64,000 nt of DNA from Gaiellasilicea sp963829845 (GTDB lineage Bacteria; Actinomycetota; Thermoleophilia; Gaiellales; Gaiellaceae): the NCBI GenBank assembly GCA_963829845.1, contig CAWHKD010000017.1, positions 62,001-126,000 on the forward strand, in the 5' to 3' direction. The translations under genes and the position numbers were made by a program. Below, one piece after another: positions 1 to 10,064 of this stretch. Under the pieces are notes generated by a model. The model made no database searches, had not been told where the DNA came from, and saw nothing but the letters and a program-made list of their open reading frames with translations. Position 1 is the first letter of the stretch. Each line of letters opens with the position of its first letter.

Positions 1-428
1 CGGTTCGAGTAGACGAGCGTGACGTCGTACGGCAGCGACTCGTCGGCGATGTAGCGGAGCATCGAGCGGAAGACGGTGATCCCGATTCCGCCGGCGACGA
101 AGACGTACTGCGCGCCCGTGTCCTCGGGCAGCAGGAACGAGCCCTTCGGCTCCTCGACCTGCACCTCGTCGCCCACCTCGAGCTCGGACAGCGTCCGCTT
201 GAAGGCGGTGTCGCGGAGCCTCGTCGCGAGCCCGACGACGCCGCGCTCGGTAGGCGAGGTCGCGAGCGAGATGTGGCGGCGCAGCCCCTTCTCGTCGTCG
301 TGGCCGCGGTCCGGCAGCTCGACCCAGAAGTACGAGCCCGGCCGGTAGTCCGGATAGTCCTCGACGGCGAAGAGGACGAAGACCGTGCCCTTCGCGACCT
401 GCCGCTTCTCGGCGACGGTCGCCTTCAT
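1..428 (-). CDS. FAD/NAD(P)-binding oxidoreductase (FNR superfamily), N-terminal part
   Basis: About 142 N-terminal residues of a ferredoxin-NADP-reductase-type flavoprotein; the C-terminus lies beyond the left edge. The ATG at 428 gives a protein beginning MKATVAEKRQ. RHIS (residues 51-54) fits the flavin-binding R-x-Y/I-S motif of the FAD barrel, and VAGGIGIT (111-118) is the glycine-rich start of the NAD(P)-binding half. Such modules move electrons between NAD(P)H and an iron-sulfur, flavin or heme partner; no partner is visible here, so the substrate is open. It begins 15 bp after the phosphoesterase stop on the same strand and may belong to the atpDC transcript. The frame is intact, unlike its upstream neighbour. 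Confidence 0.75.
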   Translation of the reverse strand, partial: MKATVAEKRQVAKGTVFVLFAVEDYPDYRPGSYFWVELPDRGHDDEKGLRRHISLATSPTERGVVGLATRLRDTAFKRTLSELEVGDEVQVEEPKGSFLLPEDTGAQYVFVAGGIGITVFRSMLRYIADESLPYDVTLVYSN

Positions 429-443
429 GGCCGCAGTCTACGG

Positions 444-1176
444 TCAGCCGGCGAAAACCACGCGCTCGGCGTGCTCGATCACTTCGGCGTGCGCCGGCGG
501 CGTCCGCATCAGCTCCTCGATCCGCTCGAACGGCGGGCATCCCGCCGGCGCGCAGCCGCTCGATCGCGGCGTCGAGGTCGTACGGCGTGCGTCGCAGCTC
601 GACGTCCGGGCCGAGCAGCGCCCAGTACGCGTATCCCGGCTCGGGCTCGTACGGCAGGCCGACGCTGCCCGGGTTGAGCAGCCGCGTCTCCCCCACGCGC
701 CGGTCGTACTGCATGTGCGTGTGCGCGCTGACGATGCACGCGGCCGCCACGCCGGCCGTGAACTCGGCCACGCGCTCGGCCGGCGTCTCGACGGTGACGC
801 ACTCCTCGTCGCTGCGCGGCGAGCCGTGGCAGAAGAGCGTCGCCCCGAGCCCGTCGACCTCGACGGTCACGCTCGACTGCGTGCGCCTCGAGGTAGTCGC
901 TCGAGCACGGCCCCGTCGTGCTGCTCGTGCTCCCAGACGCGCGATCTCCGAGTCGATCAGCTTCCGCTCGACGAGCTCCCGCTCCGAGTTGCCGCGCACG
1001 CAGAGCACGCGGTCCCGCCAGGGCTCGAGCAGCGCCACCGTCTCGAGCGGGAGCGGGCCCCAGGTGAGATCGCCGCACGAGACGATCAGGTCCGGCTGCT
1101 CACGCTCCAGCTCGGCGAGCACCGCCTCGAGCGCGACGGCGTTGCCGTGCACGTCCGCGAGCGCGGCGACCCGCAT
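444..1176 (-). pseudogene. Metallophosphoesterase (YfcE/MJ0936-like), frame-disrupted
   Basis: Calcineurin-like metallophosphoesterase read in three frames. From the ATG at 1176 it shows the metal-binding series DVHGN (residues 8-12), CGDLTWGP, RGNSE, then FCHGS and SAHTH, in the usual order for small YfcE/MJ0936-type phosphodiesterases of about 240 residues. The frame slips near 936-944 (where EHEQHDGAVLERL is readable), returns near 885-900, and slips again near 533-541 in a C run, after which a sensible C-terminus FERIEELM...VVFAG ends at a TGA. The substrate is unknown. It starts 6 bp after the atpC stop, so it is probably cotranscribed with atpDC. I cannot tell real decay from sequence errors, but an intact protein would result from three single-base corrections. 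Confidence 0.7.
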
Positions 1177-1182
1177 CGGCCG

Positions 1183-1614
1183 CTAGGTGCGGCCCGCGAC
1201 CGTCAGCTGGTTCTCGGCGTGCAGGATCCGCTGCTCGAGCTGCCAGCGGTCGGCGTTCGACTCGCCGGCCTCGACCTTCTCCAGCTCCGCCTTCGCCGCC
1301 TCGAGCTGCGCCTGCGCGCGGGCGTCGTCGATCTGCTTCACGTCGACGGCGTCGTCGACGAGCGCGATCGCGCTGTCGAGCTCGACCTTGAAGAAGCCCG
1401 GGCCGGTCGCGAACTCGAGCACGTCCTCGCTGGCGCGATCGCGGTAGATCCGCATCGAGCCGGCCTTCAGCGTCGCGACGAGCGGCGCGTGCCGCGCGAG
1501 CACGCCGATCTCGCCCGCCGCGCCGGGGACGATCAGCATCTCCGCCTCGCCCCGGAAGGCCTCGCCCTCCGGGGTCACGAGCGCGACGTCGAACTTCGGG
1601 TGCGTCTCGGCCAA
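1183..1614 (-). CDS. atpC: ATP synthase F1 epsilon subunit
   Basis: A 143-residue epsilon subunit of the F1 central stalk, which couples gamma rotation to catalysis and restrains ATP hydrolysis. The N-terminal beta-sandwich is clear (FDVALVTPEGEAF, then GAAGEIGVLARHAPLVATLKAG), followed by the two-helix C-terminal domain rich in Ala, Glu and Lys (residues about 88-135). The start is a TTG at 1614, only 2 bp after the atpD stop, so it is probably translationally coupled; no strong Shine-Dalgarno is seen. Length and domain order are normal for bacteria. It lies with atpD but about 20 kb from the other ATP synthase genes in this window. Confidence 0.95.
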   Translation of the reverse strand: MAETHPKFDVALVTPEGEAFRGEAEMLIVPGAAGEIGVLARHAPLVATLKAGSMRIYRDRASEDVLEFATGPGFFKVELDSAIALVDDAVDVKQIDDARAQAQLEAAKAELEKVEAGESNADRWQLEQRILHAENQLTVAGRT

Positions 1615-1616
1615 CG

Positions 1617-3044
1617 CTACGCCGCCGCTGCGGTCTTCTCGGCCTTGGCGACGGCGCCCTCGATCGTGCCGACCATGTAGAAGGCCGCCTCGGGCAGGTC
1701 GTCGTGCTTGCCCTCGATGATCTCGCGGAAGCCCTTGATCGTGTCCTCGAGCTTGACGTACTCGCCCGGCGTGCCGGTGAACTGCTCGGCGACGAAGTTC
1801 GGCTGCGAGAGGAACCGCTCGACCTTGCGGGCGCGCGAGACGACGAGCTTGTCCTCGTCCGTCAGCTCGTCCATGCCGAGGATCGCGATGATGTCCTGCA
1901 GGTCCTTGTAGCGCTGGAGCACCTGCTGCACCGACGTCGCGACCGCGTAGTGCTCGTCGGAGACGATCCCGGGCTGCAGCGCGCGGGAGGTCGAGTCGAG
2001 CGGGTCGACGGCCGGGTAGATCCCCTTCTCGACGATCGCGCGCGAGAGCACGGTCGTCGCGTCGAGGTGGGCGAACGTGTTCGCCGGGGCCGGGTCGGTG
2101 AGGTCGTCGGCGGGCACGTAGATCGCCTGCACCGAGGTGACCGAGCCGGTGCGCGTCGAGGTGATCCGCTCCTGCAGCTGGCCCATCTCGGTGGCGAGCG
2201 TCGGCTGGTAGCCGACGGCGCTCGGCATCCGGCCGAGCAGCGCCGACACCTCGGAGCCCGCCTGGACGAAGCGGAAGATGTTGTCGATGAAGAGCAGCGT
2301 GTCCTGGCCCTGGTCGCGGAAGTACTCGGCCATCGTCAGGCCGGAGAGGCCGACGCGCAGGCGCGCTCCCGGCGGCTCGTTCATCTGGCCGTAGACGAGC
2401 GCGACCTTGTCGATCACCTCGGACTCGGTCATCTCGAGGAAGAGGTCGTTGCCCTCGCGGGTGCGCTCGCCGACGCCGGCGAAGACGGAGACGCCGCCGT
2501 GCTGGCGGGCGATGTTGTGGATCAGCTCCTGGATCAGGACGGTCTTGCCGGTGCCGGCGCCGCCGAAGAGGCCGATCTTGCCGCCCTTGACGTACGGGGC
2601 GATCAGGTCGACGACCTTGAGGCCGGTCTCGAAGATCTCGATGGTCGGCGAGAGGTCGCGGAAGGTCGGCGGGTCGCGGTGGATCGACCAGCGCTCGACG
2701 TCCTTGCCGGCGGCCTCCTTGTTGTCGATCGGCTCGCCGATCACGTTCCAGATCCGGCCCAGGGTCGCGTCGCCGACGGGGACGGAGATCGGCGCGCCGG
2801 TGTCGACGACGTCGACGCCGCGCGCGAGGCCGTCGGTCGAGTCCATCGCGACCGCGCGGACGCGATCGTCGCCGAGGTGCTGCTGCACCTCCGCGATCAG
2901 CGTCCTGCTGCCGCCGTCGCCGGTCGGCACCTGGATCGCGAGCGCGTTGTAGATCTCCGGCAGCTCGTCCGGGAAGACGGCGTCGATGACGACGCCCTTG
3001 ATCTCGACGACCTTGCCTGCGGTTCCCTGCGCGTGCTCAGACAT
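1617..3044 (-). CDS. atpD: ATP synthase F1 beta subunit
   Basis: Catalytic beta subunit, 475 residues. The Walker A loop GGAGTGKT is at 161-168, followed by GERTREGNDLF and LLFIDNIFRF (Walker B region), and ELTDEDK near the C-terminus corresponds to the DELSEED lever. The reading frame is open far upstream, but the ATG at 3044 is chosen because AGGAGA sits 5 bp before it and the family N-terminus begins there (KVVEIKGVVIDAVF). In most bacteria atpD follows atpG directly; here it follows a zf-HC2 gene and a transporter block. Only atpC follows as ATP synthase gene. The frame is intact although neighbours on both sides are disrupted. Confidence 0.97.
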   Translation of the reverse strand: MSEHAQGTAGKVVEIKGVVIDAVFPDELPEIYNALAIQVPTGDGGSRTLIAEVQQHLGDDRVRAVAMDSTDGLARGVDVVDTGAPISVPVGDATLGRIWNVIGEPIDNKEAAGKDVERWSIHRDPPTFRDLSPTIEIFETGLKVVDLIAPYVKGGKIGLFGGAGTGKTVLIQELIHNIARQHGGVSVFAGVGERTREGNDLFLEMTESEVIDKVALVYGQMNEPPGARLRVGLSGLTMAEYFRDQGQDTLLFIDNIFRFVQAGSEVSALLGRMPSAVGYQPTLATEMGQLQERITSTRTGSVTSVQAIYVPADDLTDPAPANTFAHLDATTVLSRAIVEKGIYPAVDPLDSTSRALQPGIVSDEHYAVATSVQQVLQRYKDLQDIIAILGMDELTDEDKLVVSRARKVERFLSQPNFVAEQFTGTPGEYVKLEDTIKGFREIIEGKHDDLPEAAFYMVGTIEGAVAKAEKTAAAA

Positions 3045-3124
3045 GACTCTCCTGGGAAAAGATTTCTTGAGGAAGTGCGACGCGCGGCGCCGCAAACGCG
3101 CTCGCAGTCTAGCGGAGCGCCCGT

Positions 3125-3607
3125 TCAGGCAGGTCGGTTGCCGAACGAGCCGGACGGCCTGCCGGCTGCCGTGAGTCCGCTCAGACTCGCTTCCCGGCGC
3201 AGGAGCCGGAGCGTGCGCAACTCCGCGTCCGCGACGTCCGCCGGTGTCGGCTCTCGAGGAGCTCGCGGGCCGTTTCGCGTCGTCCACATACGGCGTCCTG
3301 GCGGCGATCCCGAGGGACATCGCCGCCACCGCCACCACCGACGCGACTGCCCGGAGGCGGGCTGCCGGCCGAGCGTCGCGCCGGTGCTGCGGGCAGCGAC
3401 GAGGCGGCGCGCGGAACGCTCGGCGGCGGCGGTCCGCAGCTCTGCCGCGATCGCGGCGACATCGCCGGCGAACGACCGACAGGCCGCGCAGCGTGCGAGA
3501 TGTGCGTCGAGCAGCCGGCGCTCGAGCACGGCCAGCTCACCGTCCGGCGCCAGCGCCGCCCAGGCGCGTGTTCGCTCGCAGCGGCTCTCTCGCGTCGACG
3601 CGGTCAC
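3125..3607 (-). pseudogene. zf-HC2 anti-sigma-like membrane protein, probably frame-disrupted
   Basis: The first ~80 residues are a zinc-binding anti-sigma-type domain: CERTRAW...LLDAHLARCAACRSF, with the H-x3-C-x2-C core. It is a clear paralogue of the protein at 10065-10550 (same C-E-R-x-R-x-WAALAPDGEL opening). In that paralogue a membrane helix follows; here the matching helix (VAVAAMSLGIAA) is read in a different frame near 3290-3360, so one or two indels are likely between about 3270 and 3400. The GTG start at 3607 overlaps the stop of the preceding small membrane gene by 4 bp. No sigma factor gene is adjacent, so its partner is unknown. The role in transcription control is inferred from the domain only. 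Confidence 0.55.
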
Positions 3608-3966
3608 AGCAGCCGCGCGTTCGAGTCGACCGCAGCGCCGAGCGCCAGCAGCAGGATCCCGGCGACGACGAGCAGCCCCGTCATGTTGAAGGACTCCTCC
3701 TGCTCGTCGCCGGACGCGACGCGCACTCCGCGCGGAACGCGGAGCCCGACCATCCCCTCCTCGTTCGCGACCCGGAAGATCGCCCCGGTTGCCGACGAAG
3801 AAGCCGCCGAGCAGCAGCGCGGAGCCGACGAGGTAGAGACCGACGGCGACGCGAGCGGCTCGGCGAGGCGCCCAGGAGCAGCCCGAGTAGCAGCGAGAGC
3901 AGCGCCGTCCCGCCCGACGATCGCGGCCAGCAGCGTGAGGAAGCGGCGTGCGGCGGCGGCGAGCAT
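3604..3966 (-). pseudogene. Small membrane protein, frame-disrupted
   Basis: About 120 residues with three predicted membrane helices, each readable but in different frames: LTLLAAIV...ALLSLLLGLLLGA, then GLYLVGSALLLGGFFVGNRG, then GLLVVAGILLLALGAAVD before the end. Single-base changes near 3913, 3870 and 3787, all in G/C runs, would restore one frame from the ATG at 3966 to the stop at 3604. The central FRVANEEGMVGLRVPRGVR is soluble. It follows the ABC ATPase gene by 4 bp and overlaps the zf-HC2 start. I do not recognise a function. Confidence 0.5.
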
Positions 3967-3970
3967 CGCC

Positions 3971-5024
3971 CTATCCCCGTCGCCACCGCTTCCTCGTCCG
4001 CCCGGCGGATCTCGTCGCCGGACAGCGGCCAGCGCTCGAGCGGGTAGTGGCACGCCGCGCGCTGCCGCTGCGCCGAAGCTGCGGAGCTCCGGCTCGTCGA
4101 CATCGCAGCGGCCCGGGCCGGAAGCGCGGGCAGCGCGGGTGGAAGCGGCACGCCTCGGGCGGATTGATCGGGTTGGGCACGTCGCCCTCGAGCACGATCG
4201 GGCGCCGCAGGCGGCCGAGCTCGGGGTTCGGAATCGGCACGGCCGAGAGCAGCGCGCCCGTGTAGGGATGCTTCGGCGCGCGCGTAGAGCTGAGTCCGGT
4301 CGGCGATCTCGGCGACCTTGCCCAGGTACATCACGAGCACGCGGTCGGAGATGTGGCGGACGACATTGAGGTCGTGCGCGATGAAGACGTACGTCAGCCC
4401 GAGAGTCGCGCTGCAGGTCCTTGAGCAGGTTGAGGATCTGCGCCTGCACGGAGACGTCGAGCGCGGAGACCGGCTCGTCGCAGACGATCAGCTTCGGGTT
4501 GACCGCGAGCGCGCGGGCGACGCCGATCCGCTGCCGCTGCCCGCCGGAGAACTCGTGCGGGAAGCGGTTGTAGTGCTCCGGATTCAGCCCGACGACGTCG
4601 AGCAGCTCCTGGACGCGACGCTTGATCTCGGCCGGCGTCCCGATCTTGTGCACCTGCAGCGCCTCGGCGACGATGAAACCGACCCGCTTGCGCTGGTTCA
4701 GGCTCGCGTACGGATCCTGGAAGATCATCATCAGCTCGCGGCGGATCGGGCGCATCTCCGTCCGGTTCAGGTGGGTGATGTCGCGACCGGCGAACGTGAT
4801 CCGGCCGCTCGTCGGGTCGAGCAGGCGCATCAGGCAGCGTGCCATCGTCGACTTGCCGCACCCGGACTCGCCGACGACGCCGAGCGTCTCCCCCTGCTTG
4901 ACCGTGAAGCTGATCCCGTCGACTGCCTTGACGCTCGCGACCTGCTTCTGGAAGACGATCCCGCGCGTGACCGGGAAGTGCTTGACGAGATCCTCGACGA
5001 CGAGCAGGTCCTCGCCTCCGGCCA

Positions 5025-5025
<1 letters not shown>
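3971..5025 (-). pseudogene. Peptide ABC transporter ATPase, OppF/DppF type, frame-disrupted
   Basis: Second nucleotide-binding subunit of a peptide-type importer. The first ~200 residues are intact: GESGCGKST (Walker A), FQDPYASLN (Q loop), EFSGGQRQRIGVARAL (signature) and LIVCDEP (Walker B). After LLKDLQRD (about 4404) the frame slips; MLVMYLGKVAEIADRTQLYA, then VPIPNPELGRLRRPIVLEGDVPNP and ACRFHPRCP follow in other frames, with further slips near 4280, 4100 and 4050. The C-terminal motif RFHPRCP is the family's oligopeptide/dipeptide ATPase tail. The GTG start at 5025 overlaps the OppD stop in TAGTG. As read, the ATPase core is present but the switch His region is out of frame. Correcting about four single-base indels would give a normal ~350-residue protein. 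Confidence 0.7.
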
Positions 5026-6139
<1,114 letters not shown>

Positions 6140-6140
<1 letters not shown>

Positions 6141-7106
6141 CAGTTGAGTCGGATCCGCGGGTCGACGACGGCGTAGAGCAGGTCGACGATCAGGTTGATG
6201 AGGATGATGCACAGGGTCGAGAAGACGACGATCCCCTGGATCACGGGCAGGTCGAAGTTCTCGTAGCTCTGCAGCACCTGTCTGCCGAGGCCGGGGAGCG
6301 AGTAGATCGACTCGGTGAAGATCGCGCCGCCGAGCGCGATCCCGATGTCCATGCCGAGGATCGTGACGATCGGCAGCATGCTGTTCCGGAGGATGTGCGA
6401 GCGGATCACCTGGCGCTCGGGCGCGCCCTTGGCGCGCGCGGTGCGGACGAAGTCCTCGTTCATCGTCTCCATCACGTTCGCCCGGATCAGGCGCACGTAG
6501 AGCGCGGCGAAGAGGATCGCGAACGTGCTCCAGGGCAGGAGCATGTGGTAGGCCCACTGCACCGGGCCGCCGTGCTCCTGCGACGGGTTGAAGAAGTCGG
6601 CGTAGCCGGTGATCGGCGTCAGCTCGAGCTTGAAGCCGATGAAGTAGGCGAAGATCAGCCCGATCCAGACCGGGTGCGCCGAGAGCCCGATCAGGACGAA
6701 GACCATGCCGGCGCGGTCGATCAAGGAGCGTGGCCGGAGGCGCCGAGATGATCCCGATCGGAATCGAGAGCGTCAGCCAGAAGATCGCGCCGCCGAAGAC
6801 GAGCGCGGCCGTCACGGGCGCCGCCCGGAGGACGATGTCGTTGACGTCCTGGCGGTTGACGAACGACTCGCCGAGCGACTGCTCGCCGACGAGCTGCCAG
6901 AGGAAGCGGCCGTACTGCTGCCAGACCGGCTCGTCCAGGTGCAGGCGCTCGGCGACACGCTGGACGTCCGCCGGCGTCGCGCCCTGGCCGGCTGCGAGCC
7001 GCGCCGGGTCCGACGGCGTCACGTAGAAGATCACGTACGTGACGATCGTGACGGCGAGGAAGAGGACGATCGCCCAGAGAACTCGTCTGATCAGGTACTG
7101 GAGCAG
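6140..7106 (-). pseudogene. Peptide ABC transporter permease, DppB type, single frameshift
   Basis: Inner-membrane permease of about 320 residues. The N-terminal third (LQYLIRRVLWAIVLF, helix 1; then the periplasmic stretch and VTAALVFGGAIFWLTLSIPIGI) and the C-terminal two thirds (DRAGMVFVLIGLSAHPVW ... VRTARAKGAPERQVIRSHILRNSMLP, the EAA loop that docks the ATPase) are in different frames. One extra C near 6725-6735 explains this. The start is probably CTG at 7106, where the protein begins at the family position and GAAAGG lies 6 bp upstream; no ATG, GTG or TTG fits. It follows the binding-protein gene after a GC-rich hairpin. Confidence 0.7.
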
Positions 7107-7138
7107 GTCGGGCCTTTCGCGGGTCGGGGCATGAGGCC

Positions 7139-7165
7139 GGGCGGGGCGCCGTGAACGCCCCGCCC
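7139..7165. terminator. Perfect 10-bp GC hairpin between binding protein and permease
   Basis: GGGCGGGGCG (7139-7148) pairs perfectly with CGCCCCGCCC (7156-7165) around a 7-base loop. There is no U run. It lies 15 bp after the stop of the binding-protein gene and before the permease start, a place where RNA hairpins commonly reduce read-through or protect the upstream message. Confidence 0.6.
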
Positions 7166-7179
7166 GAGCTGTGGTCGGC

Positions 7180-8832
7180 CTACTTGATCGCGAGCGCGTT
7201 GATGACCGCGCCGGCGTAGACCGGGTGGTGGATGTAGTTGGTGATGCGTGAGGACACGAACTCACGGGAGTTCGGGGTCGCGAATGGCGCCCACGGGGCC
7301 GCGTTCCGCATGATGTCGACGTCGAGCTTGCCGTACGACGAGTAGCGGTTCGTGCCCGAGAGCTTCGCGAAGTCGTTCATCTGCTTGTTGAAGCGGGCGT
7401 CGTTGAAGTACGAGTAGTTGTTGTTGTTCGACTCCTGGATGTTGTTGCCGTCGAGCAGCACGTTGATGAAGTCGAACGGGTCCGGGTAGTCGGCCACCCA
7501 GCCGCCGACGTACGCGTCGAAGTCGGCACCGCGGGTGCCGACCGTGCGAAGGGCGACCGCGAACGGCAGCGGCCTCGTCTCCGCCTTCAGCCCCATCTGC
7601 TCGAGGTTGAACTTGAGCACCTGGGCCTGCGCGGTGCGCAGCGCCGTCGTCGAGTGGATGATCGTGACCGTGTTTCCGGCTCCGCCGCTCAGCTGGCGGG
7701 CTCGCGCCGGGTCGGCGCCCTTGATCGGGTACAGATTCGCCTCGCGGTAGCCCTGCAGGCTCGGCGGCAGGATCTGATCCGTCCGCTTGCCGTAGAACTT
7801 GCCGGAGACGCGCACCATCGCCGGGCGGTCGATCGCGAAGTTCGCCGCCTTGCGGATGTTGACCCGGTTGAACGGCGCCCGTGACGTGTTCAGCGCCACG
7901 TAGCCGACGCCCATGTACGAGTTGACGAAGTAGCGGCCGTTGCCGCCCTTGCGGACGCCGAACTGCTGCGCGAGGTCGGCGTGCGCGGTCGGCGGGACGC
8001 CCGAGGCGTCGTAGTCGGCCTGTCCGGCGCGGATCTGGAGCAGGCTCTGGTTCTGGTCCGTGTTGACCGTGTAGACGATCCGGTCGGCGTTCGCGGGGCG
8101 GGAGCCCTTGTAGTTCGGGTTCCGCGCCAGCGTCAGCGACTGTCCGATCGCGCGGCTGACGATCCGGTACGGGCCTGCCGACGGGTAGACGGAGATGCCC
8201 TGCGCGTCGATCGCCATGCTCGGCTTGACGGCGCCGAAGAACGGCATCGCCAGCTCGGCGAGGAAGGTCGGGTTCGCCTGCCGGAGCTTTACCACGAGCG
8301 TCTGGCCGTTGGCGGTGACACCGCTGACGGAACGGGCCTTGCCCTGGTTGCGCTCGTCGGCCCCAACGACGTCGTGCAGGAACGCGATCGCAGGCGACGC
8401 CTGCTGCGGGTCGGCTGCACGCTCGATCGCGCGCTTGAAGGCAGCGGCGGTGACGGCCGAGCCGTCGCTGAACTTGAGCCCGCTGCGGACCGTGAAGGTG
8501 TACGTCTTTCCGTCGCGCGAGACGCGCGGGAAGCCGGCGGCCGCCTCCGGAACGAGCCGCGTGCCCTCAGGCGCCGGCTTGTCCGGGTAGTTCAGCAGCG
8601 TGATGTTGACGGCGTAGAGCATCTGCCAGCCGATCGCGTCATACGCCATCGCGGGGTCGGTGAACTCGAAGTCGGTGGTCGAGACGTTCAGGCGCAGCGT
8701 GCCGCCGCGCTTGGCCTCCCCCGAGCTCGCCCGCTGCGAACTCGCGCTCGCCGCACCGGCGAAGCTGGACGCCATGAGCAAGCCGACCCCGATCGCCGCC
8801 ATCGCGAGCGAGAGCGTGAGCCTCCTGTGCAT
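7180..8832 (-). CDS. Peptide-type ABC transporter substrate-binding protein (SBP_bac_5)
   Basis: Extracytoplasmic solute receptor of 550 residues. A Sec signal peptide (MHRRLTLSLAMAAIGVGLLMASSFAGAA region) has no lipobox cysteine, so it may be secreted or use another anchor. Family 5 features are GGTLRLN at the mature N-terminus, TYTFTVRSGLKFSDGSAVTA (the FxLR...F.DG.P region) and DFDAYVGGWVADYPDPFDFI near the C-terminus. GAAGGA lies 7 bp before the ATG. It is encoded between a DppC-type permease (upstream) and a DppB-type permease (downstream), an unusual order; all five genes of a complete importer are present. The ligand (peptide, nickel, sugar or other) cannot be read from the sequence. 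Confidence 0.92.
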   Translation of the reverse strand: MHRRLTLSLAMAAIGVGLLMASSFAGAASASSQRASSGEAKRGGTLRLNVSTTDFEFTDPAMAYDAIGWQMLYAVNITLLNYPDKPAPEGTRLVPEAAAGFPRVSRDGKTYTFTVRSGLKFSDGSAVTAAAFKRAIERAADPQQASPAIAFLHDVVGADERNQGKARSVSGVTANGQTLVVKLRQANPTFLAELAMPFFGAVKPSMAIDAQGISVYPSAGPYRIVSRAIGQSLTLARNPNYKGSRPANADRIVYTVNTDQNQSLLQIRAGQADYDASGVPPTAHADLAQQFGVRKGGNGRYFVNSYMGVGYVALNTSRAPFNRVNIRKAANFAIDRPAMVRVSGKFYGKRTDQILPPSLQGYREANLYPIKGADPARARQLSGGAGNTVTIIHSTTALRTAQAQVLKFNLEQMGLKAETRPLPFAVALRTVGTRGADFDAYVGGWVADYPDPFDFINVLLDGNNIQESNNNNYSYFNDARFNKQMNDFAKLSGTNRYSSYGKLDVDIMRNAAPWAPFATPNSREFVSSRITNYIHHPVYAGAVINALAIK

Positions 8833-8889
8833 CAGATTCCTTCCGTCGACGTTGCCATCGCTCGCTGTGACGAGAGCTGGGACGGAATG

Positions 8890-8902
8890 TTAGTAATACT
8901 AA
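8890..8902. promoter_or_regulatory. 13-bp AT-rich palindrome upstream of the binding-protein gene
   Basis: TTAGTAATACTAA is a perfect inverted repeat around a central A, inside the only AT-rich spot of the 92-bp spacer 8833-8924 between the DppC stop and the binding-protein start. It could be a repressor operator or part of an internal promoter. No regulator gene of an obvious type is adjacent. Confidence 0.35.
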
Positions 8903-8924
8903 AAAAGTGATTCTCTACAGTTAA

Positions 8925-10001
8925 CTACGAGCGTACGCTCCTGGGATCGAAGGCATCGCGCAGCCCGTCGCCGAGCAGGTTGAAGGCGAGCGTCGTCAGC
9001 AGGATCGCGAGCCCTGGCCAGACCATCAACCACGGCTGGCTCAGGTAGTAGTTCGGCCCTTCGGCGAGCAGGTTCCCCCAGCTCGCCGTCGGAGCGGGGA
9101 TGCCAAGGCCGAGGAACGAGAGCCCAGCCTCGGCGATCACGTTCGTTGCGACGATCAGCGTCGAGAAGACGATCAGCGGTGCGACCAGGTGTGGCAGCAG
9201 ATGAGAGCGCATGATCCGCCAGTCGCTGGCGCCGGTCATCCGGGCCGCCTCGATGAACTCCTTCTCGCGGAGCGAGAGGATCTGGGAACGGATGATCCGG
9301 GCCGGGTAGAACCAGCCGAAGATCCCGAAGATCATCACCAGCGTGAAGACGCCGGGATGGAGCAGCCCTCCGAACGTGATCTTGTTCAGCTGCTCGCCTA
9401 CGGTCGCCGCGACCGCGATCACGAAGAGCAGGTACGGGAACGCCATCACGATCTCGGTCAGGCGCGAGACGACCGTGTCCGCCGTGCCGCGGTAGAAGCC
9501 GGCGATCAGGCCCATGATCAGCCCGATCGAGACGGACAGGAGCGTGGCCAGGAGCGCCACCTCGAGCGACGTCTGTGCGCCGTAGAGGAGGCGCAGGAAC
9601 ATGTCCCGGCCGAGCTGCGAGTCGGCACCGAGGATGTAGAGCGTGTCGTTCCACTCGCCGGGCGCACCCGGATAGGGCTCGGTCGTCACGGTCGTCCAGG
9701 GACCGACCGGGAGCTGCGAGGAGGGGTCGAGACCGCCGGAGGTGTTGACGTCGTTCGGCCCGTGGCCGAGCGCCCGCTCGGCGAGCGGGGCTCCGACGAA
9801 GGCGACGAGGAGCAGAACGATGATGAAGATCCCGCCGGCGATCGCGACCCGGTCGGCACGCAAGCGGAGCCAGACCTGCTCCCAGTAGCCCCGCGCCTTG
9901 ATCTCATCGACCTCGCCGAGCTCGCCGTGCGTCTCGACCGCGACGGACGCCGCCAGCCCCGCGCCGGACGAGAGCAGATCGGAGCGCTTCGTCGCCGCCA
10001 C
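8925..10001 (-). CDS. Peptide ABC transporter permease, DppC type
   Basis: A 358-residue inner-membrane permease. The N-terminal cytoplasmic stretch (about 45 residues) leads into helix 1 (VAIAGGIFIIVLLLVAFVG), then a long periplasmic loop including GADSQLGRDMFLRLLYGAQTSL, the typical DppC/OppC site. The EAA loop reads EFIEAARMTGASDWRIMRSHLLPH, followed by the last helices and GDGLRDAFDPR at the C-terminus. The start is GTG at 10001. It is the first gene of a run continuing through the binding protein, DppB, OppD and OppF, and is complete and in frame. Confidence 0.93.
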   Translation of the reverse strand: MAATKRSDLLSSGAGLAASVAVETHGELGEVDEIKARGYWEQVWLRLRADRVAIAGGIFIIVLLLVAFVGAPLAERALGHGPNDVNTSGGLDPSSQLPVGPWTTVTTEPYPGAPGEWNDTLYILGADSQLGRDMFLRLLYGAQTSLEVALLATLLSVSIGLIMGLIAGFYRGTADTVVSRLTEIVMAFPYLLFVIAVAATVGEQLNKITFGGLLHPGVFTLVMIFGIFGWFYPARIIRSQILSLREKEFIEAARMTGASDWRIMRSHLLPHLVAPLIVFSTLIVATNVIAEAGLSFLGLGIPAPTASWGNLLAEGPNYYLSQPWLMVWPGLAILLTTLAFNLLGDGLRDAFDPRSVRS

Positions 10002-10025
10002 GCCACCTTAGACGTGGCATACGTA

Positions 10026-10053
10026 AGTTTAGTTAGATCGAACTGGGGTCAGA
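10026..10053 (-). promoter_or_regulatory. Possible promoter of the first peptide-transporter operon
   Basis: On the minus strand TCTGAC (10053-10048) and TAAACT (10031-10026) are separated by 16 bp in the AT-richest part of the 63-bp spacer before the GTG at 10001. The match is only fair, and other registers are possible. Confidence 0.3.
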
Positions 10054-10064
10054 GAACAGTAGGC

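Noticed and set aside
3045..3338. Upstream extension of atpD by about 98 residues
   Set aside because: The extra residues include a membrane-helix-like stretch that belongs to the zf-HC2 gene in another frame, and a strong ribosome-binding site marks the ATG at 3044.
1704..3689. Long plus-strand open frames opposite atpD and most other genes
   Set aside because: High GC makes antisense frames open; they are low-complexity Arg/Ala/Asp-rich, lack ribosome-binding sites and motifs, and mirror real genes.
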